A stretch of 11,683 bases of DNA from Thermoplasmatota archaeon (GCA_022848835.1 JAJISG010000163.1:1-11683), one strand, 5' to 3'; shown: positions 1 to 6,179, numbered from the stretch's first letter. Made by a program: numbers and translations. The notes: generated by a model from the letters alone, not told the origin.

Positions 1-881
1 ACATGGGGGACGACGCCGCCATCCTGCCCGTGGGACGGCGCTACCTCCTCCTGACCACCGATGTCATCAACGAGAGCACCCATATCCCCGAGGGAGCCCG
101 ACCGCAGCAGGTTGGCTGGTACGCGGTGGCCGTCAACTTCAGCGACATCGCGGCCATGGGTGGGGAGCCCAGGGGCTTCCTGGCAGCCCTCACACTGCCT
201 CGGGAGATGGAGGTGTCCTATCTGGAGGACCTGGCCAGGGGAATGGATGCCTGTGTCCGGGAGTTCGGTACTGAGGTCCTCGGGGGAGATACGAAGGAGG
301 GATCTGAGCTGTCGATCTGTGGCATCGCCCTCGGCTGGACCAGAGGGAGAAGGGTCCTGAGGAGAAGGGGTTGCAGACCCGGAGACTTGTTGGCAGTGAC
401 GGGCGTGCTAGGCGGCGCAGGGTGGGCTCAGGCGAGTCTGGACAAGAAACCGGGAGACGAGGACGCCTTGACAATCCTCATGGGACCGCGTCCAAGGGTC
501 GAGGAAGGGCTGATTCTGGCTTCGAGCCCTGCGGTAACTTCCTGCATGGACATCTCGGATGGGCTGGCCTCCTCGGTGGGCCAGCTATCTGACATAAACG
601 GGCTCTCCTTCCTGGTGGAGTATGAGAAGCTGCCCATCATCCCACGGCTGGAGGGTACCATCGAGGAGGAAAGGAGGGAAGCGGTCCTATTCAAAGGGGG
701 TGATTTTGAACTCCTGTTCACCGCGAAACCAGAGGGCTGGAACTCCCTCCAGTCTGCTCTTGAGAGGGGTGGACTCGGAGCAACGGTCATCGGCCTCGTC
801 CGAAGGAAGGGGGAGAATATCCTTCGCGCTCAGGGTCGCCAGGGGGTTCTCGAAGCCAGGGGATATGAGCACTTCGCGTAG
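1..881 (+). CDS. thiL: Thiamine-monophosphate kinase ThiL (5' end outside window)
   Basis: ThiL phosphorylates thiamine monophosphate with ATP to give thiamine diphosphate, the active cofactor, in the cytoplasm. The visible 292 residues start at the conserved GDDAA motif, which in the family lies a few dozen residues after the true start. The Met at base 3 is therefore internal and the gene continues upstream of base 1. Other family marks follow in order: TTDVINESTH (compare the usual D-x-x-x-E-x-x-H), VNFSDIAAMGGEP (Mg/ATP-binding region), EVLGGDT, RPGDLLAVTG, DISDGLA and KGGDFELLF near the C-terminus. This is the full AIRS/PurM-like ATPase order. The stop is TAG at 879-881. About 70 bases separate it from the next gene, which has its own TATA-like box. 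The assignment is firm; only the N-terminus is unseen. Confidence 0.93.
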   Translation, partial: MGDDAAILPVGRRYLLLTTDVINESTHIPEGARPQQVGWYAVAVNFSDIAAMGGEPRGFLAALTLPREMEVSYLEDLARGMDACVREFGTEVLGGDTKEGSELSICGIALGWTRGRRVLRRRGCRPGDLLAVTGVLGGAGWAQASLDKKPGDEDALTILMGPRPRVEEGLILASSPAVTSCMDISDGLASSVGQLSDINGLSFLVEYEKLPIIPRLEGTIEEERREAVLFKGGDFELLFTAKPEGWNSLQSALERGGLGATVIGLVRRKGENILRAQGRQGVLEARGYEHFA

Positions 882-910
882 GATGCATAGCGAATAACCT
901 GTCCCGAATC

Positions 911-916
911 TATTTA
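911..916 (+). promoter_or_regulatory. TATA-like box for amrS
   Basis: TATTTA lies 36 bp before the ATG at 952, so transcription would start near 938-940 and leave a leader of about a dozen bases. The leader overlaps a perfect 6-bp inverted repeat, CCTTTC (932-937) and GAAAGG (942-947), with a four-base loop. The right arm carries the weak ribosome site AAAGG. The box is judged by eye from position and composition. Confidence 0.4.
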
Positions 917-951
917 GGTTTCAGTGCACATCCTTTCCCAAGAAAGGTACG

Positions 952-2007
952 ATGAAGGAAGCGCTCCTCTATGAGCCCCAGGCTGGCGAAAAGGTCCTCT
1001 GTACCGCCTGCGCCAGATATTGCAGAATAGGGGTAGACCAGATAGGTCTTTGTGGCATCCGGCAGAACATCGACGGCAAACTCTACCTTCTGGTCTATGG
1101 AAAGGTCATCACTGGGCACATAGACCCCATTGAGAAGAAGCCTGTCACCCACTACATGCCTGGTTCGAAGATTTTTTCAATCGCCACGAGTGGATGTAAC
1201 TGGTTATGCAGGTTTTGCCAAAACTTCGACATTTCTCAACGAAGAAAGGTGGAGGGAATTGATGTTTCGCCAAAAGAGGTAGTGGACATGACCCTGAAGC
1301 ATGGCTGTCAGGGGATCGCCTACACCTATAATCAGCCAACTATCTTCATCGAGTTCGCTCACGACATAGGCGTCATCGCCCGCCAGGAGGGCCTCATAAA
1401 CATCTTCGTCTCCAACGGCTACGACACTCCGGAAACAGTCAAGATGATGGGGGACTTTCTAGACTGCATCACAGTGGACTTCAAGGGTAACGGGGAGCCT
1501 AAGTTTGTCCGAAAGTACATCGGCGTCCTGGACCCCCAACCAACCTTCGACACCCTCCTGGAGATTCGGGATAAGACGGACATCCACGTAGAGATCACGG
1601 ACCTGGTCGTGCCGCAGGTGGGCGACGACCTGGAGTACGCTCGAAAGCTAGCCCAGTTCACCTATGATGAGCTCGGCCCTGACACCCCGATCCACTTCCT
1701 CAGGTTTCATCCAGACTACAAGATGATGGACCTACCCTCCACTCCTGTGGAGACCCTGGAGAAGCATTGCCAGGTCGCCAAGGAGGTGGGGCTCCAGTAT
1801 GTGTACATAGGCAACGTGCCTGGACATCCTCTGGAGAACACCTACTGTCCCGGTTGTGGTGGGGAGGTCATCAAGAGGCACGGCTTCGACATCACCAGAT
1901 GGCGCCTGGACAAGGATAACAGGTGCAAAAGCTGCGGGTACAGGCAGGCAATTGTGGGAACGCTCCAAGACACCGTCAAGGAGTTCAGGTTCAGACCCGT
2001 GATGTGA
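952..2007 (+). CDS. amrS: AmmeMemoRadiSam system radical SAM enzyme
   Basis: This is a radical SAM protein of the AmrS family, related to pyruvate formate-lyase activases. The family often occurs with Memo and AMMECR1 proteins, and its reaction is not settled to my knowledge. The 351 residues show an N-terminal cysteine cluster (C17, C20, C24, C34), then the 4Fe-4S radical SAM motif C82-x3-C86-x2-C89 (CNWLCRFC), then NQPT and VSNGY typical of the TIM-barrel strands. A C-terminal zinc-ribbon-like pair follows (C299/C302 and C325/C328). Length is normal for the family. No Memo or AMMECR1 gene is visible nearby, so the partners must lie elsewhere. The TGA stop at 2005-2007 directly abuts the stop of the convergent gene, with no intervening base. 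ATG 952 is chosen because the conserved N-terminal cysteines follow at once and a promoter lies just upstream. Confidence 0.9.
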   Translation: MKEALLYEPQAGEKVLCTACARYCRIGVDQIGLCGIRQNIDGKLYLLVYGKVITGHIDPIEKKPVTHYMPGSKIFSIATSGCNWLCRFCQNFDISQRRKVEGIDVSPKEVVDMTLKHGCQGIAYTYNQPTIFIEFAHDIGVIARQEGLINIFVSNGYDTPETVKMMGDFLDCITVDFKGNGEPKFVRKYIGVLDPQPTFDTLLEIRDKTDIHVEITDLVVPQVGDDLEYARKLAQFTYDELGPDTPIHFLRFHPDYKMMDLPSTPVETLEKHCQVAKEVGLQYVYIGNVPGHPLENTYCPGCGGEVIKRHGFDITRWRLDKDNRCKSCGYRQAIVGTLQDTVKEFRFRPVM

Positions 2008-2943
2008 CTACGCAAGCCTTCCCCGGTCCAGGATCGGCTTCTCATCGGCCTCCAGGCTTGCCGACTTGAGGATGGCGTCCACCTCCACTCCACAGGTCAC
2101 CTCCCCCCCAAGGGCGGCGTTGTCACCGAAGCCCATATGAATAGAGCCCATGACCTTCGAGGCCTCCAATGCAGTGGAACGCAGGCTTGCCTCCGGGTTG
2201 AACCCGATGCCCAGGCGGGACAGGTGCCTGCCCTCGTGACCTCCGCCATCCATGGCCGCCTCCGCATCTGAGGCCCCCTCTGCTCGCACGGCGTACCCCT
2301 CCCGAACTGTGACCGTGGCCGGAGCCTTCAGGAAGGCCTGGAAGAAGACATCCACCACCAGCGTGCCCTCAGCGCTACCCTCCAGGGGTGCAACCAAGAG
2401 TTCCCCTGCCGGGAAGGTGGCGAAGTCCCCCCGAGTCCTGCAGAGACCCGTGTCCTCTGTTATCCAGGATCTACCCTTCACTCGCAGGGTCAAGTTCGTC
2501 CCTCCAGCCGTGGTAATCCGCAGCTGATCGGCCTTCCTGAGCTTCTTGTAGGCCCGGGACATCAGCTCCTCCACCTCCTGATGGTCGGCCAAGAGACAGC
2601 CCTGAGACAGCATATCCTCAGAGATTCCCGGTATGGATATGACCCGGGTCCCGCCCCTGTTGGCCGCCCTCCTGGCCTTGGTGTGGCTCACCGAGTGTGT
2701 CGTGGCCATGATCACCGCGTCGCACTCCTTCATGGCCGAAGCGACGGGCTCTGGAGGCTCCACGCCGGCGGAGGAAACGTCCACCACCGTCATGAAGGCT
2801 TGAGCACCCGCGTGCCTGCAGGCCTGCAGGAAGGCCTGGCCTATGATCGTCTTGGGCTCGTCTACGAGGACCATCACCAACTCGCCCTTCTTCACGCCTA
2901 GGGATGTCTCCACGAGAGATGTCGCACCGGCACTCAGGTCCAC
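2008..2943 (-). CDS. M29-family aminopeptidase-like protein (COG2309 type), altered metal-site residues
   Basis: The family consists of cytoplasmic metal-dependent aminopeptidases (AmpS/AmpT, M29) and relatives. Using GTG at 2943 as start gives 311 residues. Family marks are TTAGGTNLTLRVKGR (about 135-149), EDTG (153-156), FPAGELLVAPLEGSAEGT (167-184), LGIGFNP (234-240) and MGSIHMGFGDN (255-265). GTG 2943 is preferred because a TATA-like box (2964-2972) lies 25 bp upstream, which suits a leaderless mRNA. The open frame runs on to 3117, but that stretch is low-complexity and lacks family similarity. Two positions look odd against my memory of the family: E-L-G-I-G reads R-L-G-I-G (R233), and the late His-x-Asp reads E277-V-D279. 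Both are normally metal ligands, so the protein may be inactive or have another role. It is convergent with amrS and has its own promoter. Confidence 0.75.
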   Translation of the reverse strand: MDLSAGATSLVETSLGVKKGELVMVLVDEPKTIIGQAFLQACRHAGAQAFMTVVDVSSAGVEPPEPVASAMKECDAVIMATTHSVSHTKARRAANRGGTRVISIPGISEDMLSQGCLLADHQEVEELMSRAYKKLRKADQLRITTAGGTNLTLRVKGRSWITEDTGLCRTRGDFATFPAGELLVAPLEGSAEGTLVVDVFFQAFLKAPATVTVREGYAVRAEGASDAEAAMDGGGHEGRHLSRLGIGFNPEASLRSTALEASKVMGSIHMGFGDNAALGGEVTCGVEVDAILKSASLEADEKPILDRGRLA

Positions 2944-2963
2944 GGGTCGGAATGTCCGTCTTC

Positions 2964-2972
2964 GATTTAAAG
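2964..2972 (-). promoter_or_regulatory. TATA box of the M29-like gene
   Basis: On the minus strand this reads CTTTAAATC, a good archaeal TATA element. Its centre is about 25 bp before the GTG at 2943, so transcription should begin at or next to the start codon. This spacing decides the start choice for the gene. Confidence 0.6.
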
Positions 2973-3004
2973 ACCTTTCCATTGGTAAGGACTTCGGAAA
3001 TGTG

Positions 3005-3031
3005 CCCCCCTCTTTCTTTTCTTTTTTTCTT
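3005..3031. other. 27-base pyrimidine tract
   Basis: This is an unbroken run of C and T on the plus strand, six C then a T-rich stretch, about 35 bp upstream of the minus-strand TATA box. It could end plus-strand transcripts running towards the M29-like gene or act as a purine-rich upstream element on the minus strand. No hairpin precedes it, and the function is unknown. Confidence 0.4.
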
Positions 3032-3160
3032 ATTGGCCGAGGACAATTCATCCTGGAAGAACTGAGGTAAAGAGGATAAGCCAGGCAAGACCTCTCGAAA
3101 GGCGCCCAGAGATCCACCCATCTTGTTTGCCTCGTTTTCCCTTTTTCTAATACGCTTTGA

Positions 3161-3280
3161 CAGCGCGTAGGCTGGTAGGCTGATTCTCGACGAACTGGTG
3201 TCTACACCATACCCAACAATACTGCTAGATTCCGGGTCTGGTCTAATAGGGGGTCCTGATTCGAATCCTGGCCGCTGCCC
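3161..3280 (+). pseudogene. Degenerate tRNA-Arg(CCG)-like sequence with insertion
   Basis: Several tRNA parts are visible in order. CAGCG (3161-3165) can pair with CGCTG (3273-3277) as part of an acceptor stem, and a D-arm-like GTAGGCTGGTAGGC follows (from 3167). A good anticodon arm has stem CTAGA (3225-3229) and TCTGG (3237-3241), with loop TTCCGGG giving anticodon CCG. The T-loop TTCGAAT is at 3260-3266. However, the T-stem does not pair (CCTGA against CCTGG). The variable region has about 18 bases before the T-loop where 10 are usual, and about 40 extra bases sit between the D-arm and the anticodon stem. I read it as a dead or fragmented tRNA, possibly an integration scar. A second diverged copy of its 3' half lies at 4585-4641. 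Confidence 0.4.
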
Positions 3281-3421
3281 TTAGATTTTCAAGAAACCGG
3301 AGTGATGTGAACCTGTTCCACCGTGCGAGGCCTATCGAAAACCTGCTCATTGAAGTCCCGTCAGGAGGACGGACACGATAGACTCACCTATTCAGAGATT
3401 GCCAGTGGTCCACCATCCACC
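3281..3421. other. Intergenic stretch, no supported gene
   Basis: Together with the tRNA-like sequence this fills the gap between the M29-like gene region and the membrane-protein gene. Short open frames exist on the plus strand, but none has a promoter, ribosome site or recognisable motif. It may be a remnant of inserted DNA. Confidence 0.4.
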
Positions 3422-4528
3422 TCAAAAGCCAAGCTGAGAAATTACGAAACTCCCTGAAACACCTGTTGCGACCGATGCGACGAGTGCTCCAAAACGGCGT
3501 AGAATTCGCGTGTCGAAGGGCCAGATGGAGATGGCTGCGACCTTGCGCTCTGTAATGTCCAGCGTGGAGGCGTCTGTCAGCCTCGCGAGCAGACTCTCCA
3601 TGGTCGGGGTTCCTTTGGGTGTCCCTGACTGGGGAGCTTGGGGTCTCTCCATGAATCTGAGCGACTGATCCTGGACTGACACCCGGGCTTTCTGCTGCTC
3701 AACCAACATCACTCGGTGGACGCCGTTCAACGGAAGGAAGAACATGACCACTCCCAGCACGATTAGTGAAGAGACCAACCCGATTGTTTGGGGATTCGGG
3801 GGAGGTATGCTCAACGAGATAATGACCGCCACGATAGCCCCGACCGCCAGAAATGGGCGAGCTAACGAGAGGGAGAGGGAGCCAAGAGGGAGGAGGCCCA
3901 GCATGGAGTCCTCGTAGTAGGGTTTCAGCTTCAGAGACTCCTTTCCCAACATGTGCAGACCTAGCGTGGACCTGAAGTAAACCCAGATGAATGTGCCTAG
4001 CATTGGATAGAAGACGATGATGGCCGCGGAATCGAATATTATGGTAAAGAGGCCGCCAGAGGGAAGACCACGCGGTATGATTACGAAGGTGACGATTATT
4101 GCGGCGAGCGCCAGTGGTGGCCAGAAACTGGAAACGCGTCCGAATACCTTGTTGTAGGTCTCCTCTCCTCGGGGAAGCAGGGGCAGTATGTCCGCTTTCG
4201 CTTTCATCACTTGCAGCCGCATGTATCGTGCTGCGAAAATGACTAGGAACAGCGACAATACATCAAGGATCAGATAGACGATGAATAGCCATGGCTGGAC
4301 CTCCCTGATCTCGAGAAGGATCACATTGATGTCCCAGGTGTCCAAGTACAATGCCAGGACATGTCCTGGGATGGAGAAGATTGCTGCCAGGAGAATACAT
4401 CCCCCGACATAGGGGAGAGGAATGAAGCCAATCAGCCACTCCGTCAACGTGGGCCGTTCAGGCCCACGATACTGCCCTCCGGCACTGGTACCCATCTGTC
4501 GTCTTCCCCCTTGGACGTACTCCTTCAT
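3422..4528 (-). CDS. Seven-helix integral membrane protein, function unknown
   Basis: I do not recognise a named function. The 368 residues contain about seven hydrophobic segments (near 33-62, 79-101, 136-153, 159-185, 223-240, 248-267 and 346-365). A hydrophilic, Pro/Gln-rich linker of about 75 residues precedes the last helix. WPFDTRIL (336-343) just before the last helix resembles a motif I recall from uncharacterised multi-helix membrane proteins. ATG 4528 has no clear ribosome site. The in-frame ATG at 4495 has GGGGGA nine bases before it and fits a TATA-like CTTAAT near 4537-4549, so a 357-residue product is a real alternative. The gene stands alone between two tRNA-like sequences. It also contains two perfect palindromes near its 5' end. 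Confidence 0.7.
   Translation of the reverse strand: MKEYVQGGRRQMGTSAGGQYRGPERPTLTEWLIGFIPLPYVGGCILLAAIFSIPGHVLALYLDTWDINVILLEIREVQPWLFIVYLILDVLSLFLVIFAARYMRLQVMKAKADILPLLPRGEETYNKVFGRVSSFWPPLALAAIIVTFVIIPRGLPSGGLFTIIFDSAAIIVFYPMLGTFIWVYFRSTLGLHMLGKESLKLKPYYEDSMLGLLPLGSLSLSLARPFLAVGAIVAVIISLSIPPPNPQTIGLVSSLIVLGVVMFFLPLNGVHRVMLVEQQKARVSVQDQSLRFMERPQAPQSGTPKGTPTMESLLARLTDASTLDITERKVAAISIWPFDTRILRRFGALVASVATGVSGSFVISQLGF
4354..4369. repeat. 16-bp perfect palindrome
   Basis: CCAGGACATGTCCTGG equals its own reverse complement. It lies inside the membrane-protein gene, where it encodes part of the first helix. It may be chance or a protein-binding site. Confidence 0.6.
4448..4468. repeat. 8-bp perfect hairpin near the 5' end of the membrane-protein gene
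   Basis: CGTGGGCC (4448-4455) and GGCCCACG (4461-4468) are separated by the loop GTTCA. In the minus-strand mRNA this GC-rich stem would lie within about 30 codons of the start, or 10 codons of the alternative start at 4495, where it could affect translation. Confidence 0.6.
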
Positions 4529-4536
4529 CGATAGAG

Positions 4537-4549
4537 GGGATTAAGAGCC
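4537..4549 (-). promoter_or_regulatory. Possible TATA element of the membrane-protein gene
   Basis: On the minus strand the stretch contains CTCTTAATC. It predicts transcription start near 4518, downstream of ATG 4528. This favours translation from ATG 4495, which also has a GGGGGA ribosome site. Confidence 0.35.
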
Positions 4550-4584
4550 TTGCTGTGGGGACCGTCGGTATGATAGGTCAACGG

Positions 4585-4641
4585 TGCTAACCGAAGCGTC
4601 TGGTCCCATGGAAGTTCCCGGGTTCGAATCTTGGCCACCCA
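4585..4641 (+). repeat. Second tRNA-like 3' half, diverged copy of 3223-3280
   Basis: This has a proper T-arm: stem CCGGG (4618-4622), loop TTCGAAT (4623-4629) and stem CTTGG (4630-4634) with two G-U pairs, followed by CCACCCA. It shares with 3223-3280 the string TGCTA, then eight variable bases, GTCTGGTC, then 16-17 bases, then TTCGAATCYTGGCC, in the same orientation with about a one-base offset. A matching 5' acceptor strand and a pairing anticodon arm are not found, so it is not a working tRNA. The two copies frame the lone membrane-protein gene like diverged attachment-site repeats. Confidence 0.45.
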
Positions 4642-4817
4642 TCTTGCTCGTCCCTTATGTCGTCGGCGAGCGTATCTTCTTCGTCAGCAACGTGAGTGTT
4701 CAACTTCACCGTTCTTGTTGGACAGCGTGCTGAAGTTGGACTCTGAGGTTCAGCAATCTCTATCGAACTAAGGTCCAACGAGCCGAGCGAAAGCGCAGAA
4801 ATCACTCGTCGAATTGA
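4642..4817. other. Intergenic region with repeated GTTGGAC boxes
   Basis: No gene is supported here. GTTGGAC occurs at 4717-4723 and 4735-4741 (18 bp apart) and inverted as GTCCAAC at 4773-4779. CAACTTCA (4701-4708) is mirrored by TGAAGTTG (4731-4738). The cluster lies just upstream of the promoter of the small membrane protein and could hold operator sites. Confidence 0.4.
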
Positions 4818-4823
4818 TTATAT
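4818..4823 (+). promoter_or_regulatory. TATA box of the small membrane protein
   Basis: TTATAT lies 42-47 bp before GTG 4865. It predicts transcription start near 4847, which leaves the GGGGGAGG ribosome site (4853-4860) inside a short leader. Confidence 0.5.
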
Positions 4824-4864
4824 GTGCATACTAGCTGTACTCCTTCGTTAAAGGGGGAGGAACT

Positions 4865-5251
4865 GTGGCACGTCCAGTTGGCGTTACCATCTTGGCTGTA
4901 CTGGTGTTCATTGCTGCCATCCTGCTGCTGACCGGCGGAATTACGGTGCTGCTGGTGAGCGATTTAGTCGCGGAGGTAGCAGAGGAATGGACGACGCTAG
5001 TCCAGGTCGCCGGAGCCGTGGCAGTCTTAATGGGCATACTCTTCTTGATAGGAGGCGTTGGTCTCATCAGGCTGACGCTCTGGGGTTGGTGGCTGGCCAT
5101 CATTGCAAGCCTCATCTCCGTGGCATCAAACATATCGCAAGTAGTGGTCAACCCTGCAAACTGGTGGGGTCCCATTCCGGGGCTGGTCATTGCCCTGATA
5201 ATACTTGTCTACCTCTTCGTGGTCAGGGAACACTTCGGCGCGAGAGCCTGA
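4865..5251 (+). CDS. Small four-helix membrane protein, function unknown
   Basis: The product has 128 residues and is almost wholly hydrophobic. Helices lie near 6-32, 45-68, 72-95 and 103-121, with a short acidic stretch (DLVAEVAEEW, 33-42) between the first two. It resembles widespread small uncharacterised membrane proteins that start with PxGVTxLAVL. I cannot name a function. GTG 4865 is well supported: GGGGGAGG sits directly upstream at proper spacing and a TATA box precedes that. Just after the stop, GGCCC (5253-5257) and GGGCC (5266-5270) could form a small hairpin. The gene lies between a tRNA-like scar and an integrase remnant, so it may be cargo of the same relic element. This is inference. 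Confidence 0.75.
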   Translation: MARPVGVTILAVLVFIAAILLLTGGITVLLVSDLVAEVAEEWTTLVQVAGAVAVLMGILFLIGGVGLIRLTLWGWWLAIIASLISVASNISQVVVNPANWWGPIPGLVIALIILVYLFVVREHFGARA

Positions 5252-5374
5252 TGGCCCGTTTCTGTGGGCCTTGAAAGTCTATTCAAAGGTGCCGAAGACA
5301 TCAACGAGGCACTCTCTCAGTCTGACTAGCCTGAAGGCCTATCTTGGATTCCCAAGAAGTCTTCCAATTGCTGA

Positions 5375-5602
5375 GAGTCTGAGTCGAAGGCCCGTTCGAG
5401 GAGTCTAGGATTATCCCTTGGTGCCATTGCCCGGCAGATGGGTCATGAGAGCATAGCCACCACTCAACTCTGTGCACAACTCGCGGATGGCGTCTACGAG
5501 CAGGAGCACCAGTCTTTCTTCGCGGGCAAACCGGTCAAGCGGCCCCTTCGTGAATTGCGGTCAACCTCCCGGCAAGAGGATGATTGGAAGGCATACCGCT
5601 GA
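5375..5602 (+). pseudogene. C-terminal remnant of a tyrosine integrase/recombinase
   Basis: Reading the frame in phase with 5435 gives GLSLGAIARQMGHESIATT, then QLCAQLADG and a basic tail ending at TGA 5600-5602. This matches the last catalytic block of tyrosine recombinases (compare L-G-H-S-x-x-x-T-T-Q-x-Y in XerD): the second catalytic His is in GH, and TTQL is followed by the position of the nucleophile Tyr. Here that codon is TGT (Cys), one base from TAT. The frame is closed upstream by TGA 5372-5374. The Arg, Lys and first His-x-x-Arg blocks are missing, so no start exists and the enzyme is dead. Integrases of this kind insert elements into tRNA genes, in keeping with the two tRNA-like scars upstream. 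The frame was read by hand from the bases. Confidence 0.65.
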
Positions 5603-5627
5603 GCCAATTTTACAGAATTAAATTGGC
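5603..5627 (+). terminator. 8-bp inverted repeat right after the integrase stop
   Basis: GCCAATTT (5603-5610) and AAATTGGC (5620-5627) are perfect complements around a nine-base loop, beginning directly after the stop codon. It could be the old terminator of the integrase gene or an end sequence of the element. No T-run follows. Confidence 0.45.
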
Positions 5628-5675
5628 AACCACAAAATAAAGACCTTTCGTTCGTCTGATAATATCCTCCAAACC

Positions 5676-5681
5676 TTTATT
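5676..5681 (+). promoter_or_regulatory. TATA-like box of the Roadblock gene
   Basis: TTTATT is preceded by AAACC and lies about 30 bp before ATG 5708, which suits a nearly leaderless message. A second AT-rich candidate, ATAATAT (5659-5665), would instead place the start at ATG 5690. Confidence 0.45.
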
Positions 5682-5707
5682 TCGGGTTGATGAGAGAGAC
5701 GAGGCAG

Positions 5708-6094
5708 ATGGTGTCCCCCGAGACGCTTGAAAGGCTGCTGAGGGATTTCAACTTCACCTACGGCACGCGAGTCTCTGGCATCCTGACCAAGACCGGGGTA
5801 GCCATGGCCATTCAGGCAGACTCGGAGATGGAGGCAGATCACTTCTCCACCATGGTGGCTACGCTGATGGGTTCCACGGAGGTAATTCACCGCGGACTCG
5901 GCCTCTCGGCGCCAGACAGGATCCTCGTTCGGGCAGGAGATGGCCTCATGCTCCTCCTCAACCTTGAGAAAAATGCCTTCTTCGTGGCCGTGGGTGATGA
6001 GAGCTGCACCCTAGAGGAGAGGCTAGACGAGGCAGAGGACTCCCTCAAGAGGGTGTTGGAACCTCTGAAACCTCTGAAGAAGTTTGCCCTCTGA
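5708..6094 (+). CDS. Roadblock/LC7-domain protein
   Basis: The product has 128 residues and is predicted cytoplasmic. It fits the Roadblock/LC7 fold: an N-terminal helix (SPETLERLLRDF), a strand with VSGILTKTGVAMAIQ, a long helix with EADHFSTMVATLMGSTEVI, strands DRILVRAGDGLMLLLNL and AFFVAVGDE, and a C-terminal amphipathic helix. In prokaryotes such proteins regulate small GTPases or cell polarity, but no GTPase gene is present here, so the partner is unknown. The frame is open to TTG 5687 and ATG 5690. ATG 5708 is preferred because of the TATA box spacing and because residues from MVSPETLERLL onward fit the domain. There is no ribosome site. It is monocistronic, with about 85 bp before the next gene. 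Confidence 0.75.
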   Translation: MVSPETLERLLRDFNFTYGTRVSGILTKTGVAMAIQADSEMEADHFSTMVATLMGSTEVIHRGLGLSAPDRILVRAGDGLMLLLNLEKNAFFVAVGDESCTLEERLDEAEDSLKRVLEPLKPLKKFAL

Positions 6095-6146
6095 AGGCAT
6101 GAAGTCGCCGATTTCCGGTGTGGGAGTGGACGACAATCGCCACTGT

Positions 6147-6156
6147 AGATTTATGT
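6147..6156 (+). promoter_or_regulatory. TATA-like box of the DNA glycosylase gene
   Basis: AGATTTATGT is centred about 28 bp before ATG 6180, so the message is probably leaderless. No ribosome site is seen before the ATG. Confidence 0.5.
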
Positions 6157-6179
6157 CGTGAACCTCTTGTGGAGAGCGG

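Noticed and set aside
3005..3031. Pyrimidine tract as a proven terminator
   Set aside because: No plus-strand gene ends nearby and no hairpin precedes it, so it is listed only as a tract.
2944..3117. N-terminal extension of the M29-like gene in the same open frame
   Set aside because: It covers the TATA box and a purine-rich tract, has low-complexity Lys/Arg-rich sequence with no family similarity, and the GTG at 2943 has ideal leaderless spacing.
4587..4805. 72-residue open frame on the minus strand
   Set aside because: It runs through the tRNA-like T-arm, has no promoter or ribosome site and no recognisable motif.
4831..5190. 119-residue open frame on the minus strand
   Set aside because: It is a shadow of the four-helix membrane-protein gene, which has a TATA box, a ribosome site and a coherent helix pattern.
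5205..5408. 67-residue open frame on the plus strand, containing RHSL, as the missing upstream part of the integrase
   Set aside because: The frame starts inside the membrane-protein gene, and the similarity to an integrase H-x-x-R block is too weak to claim; it is also out of frame with the supported tail.
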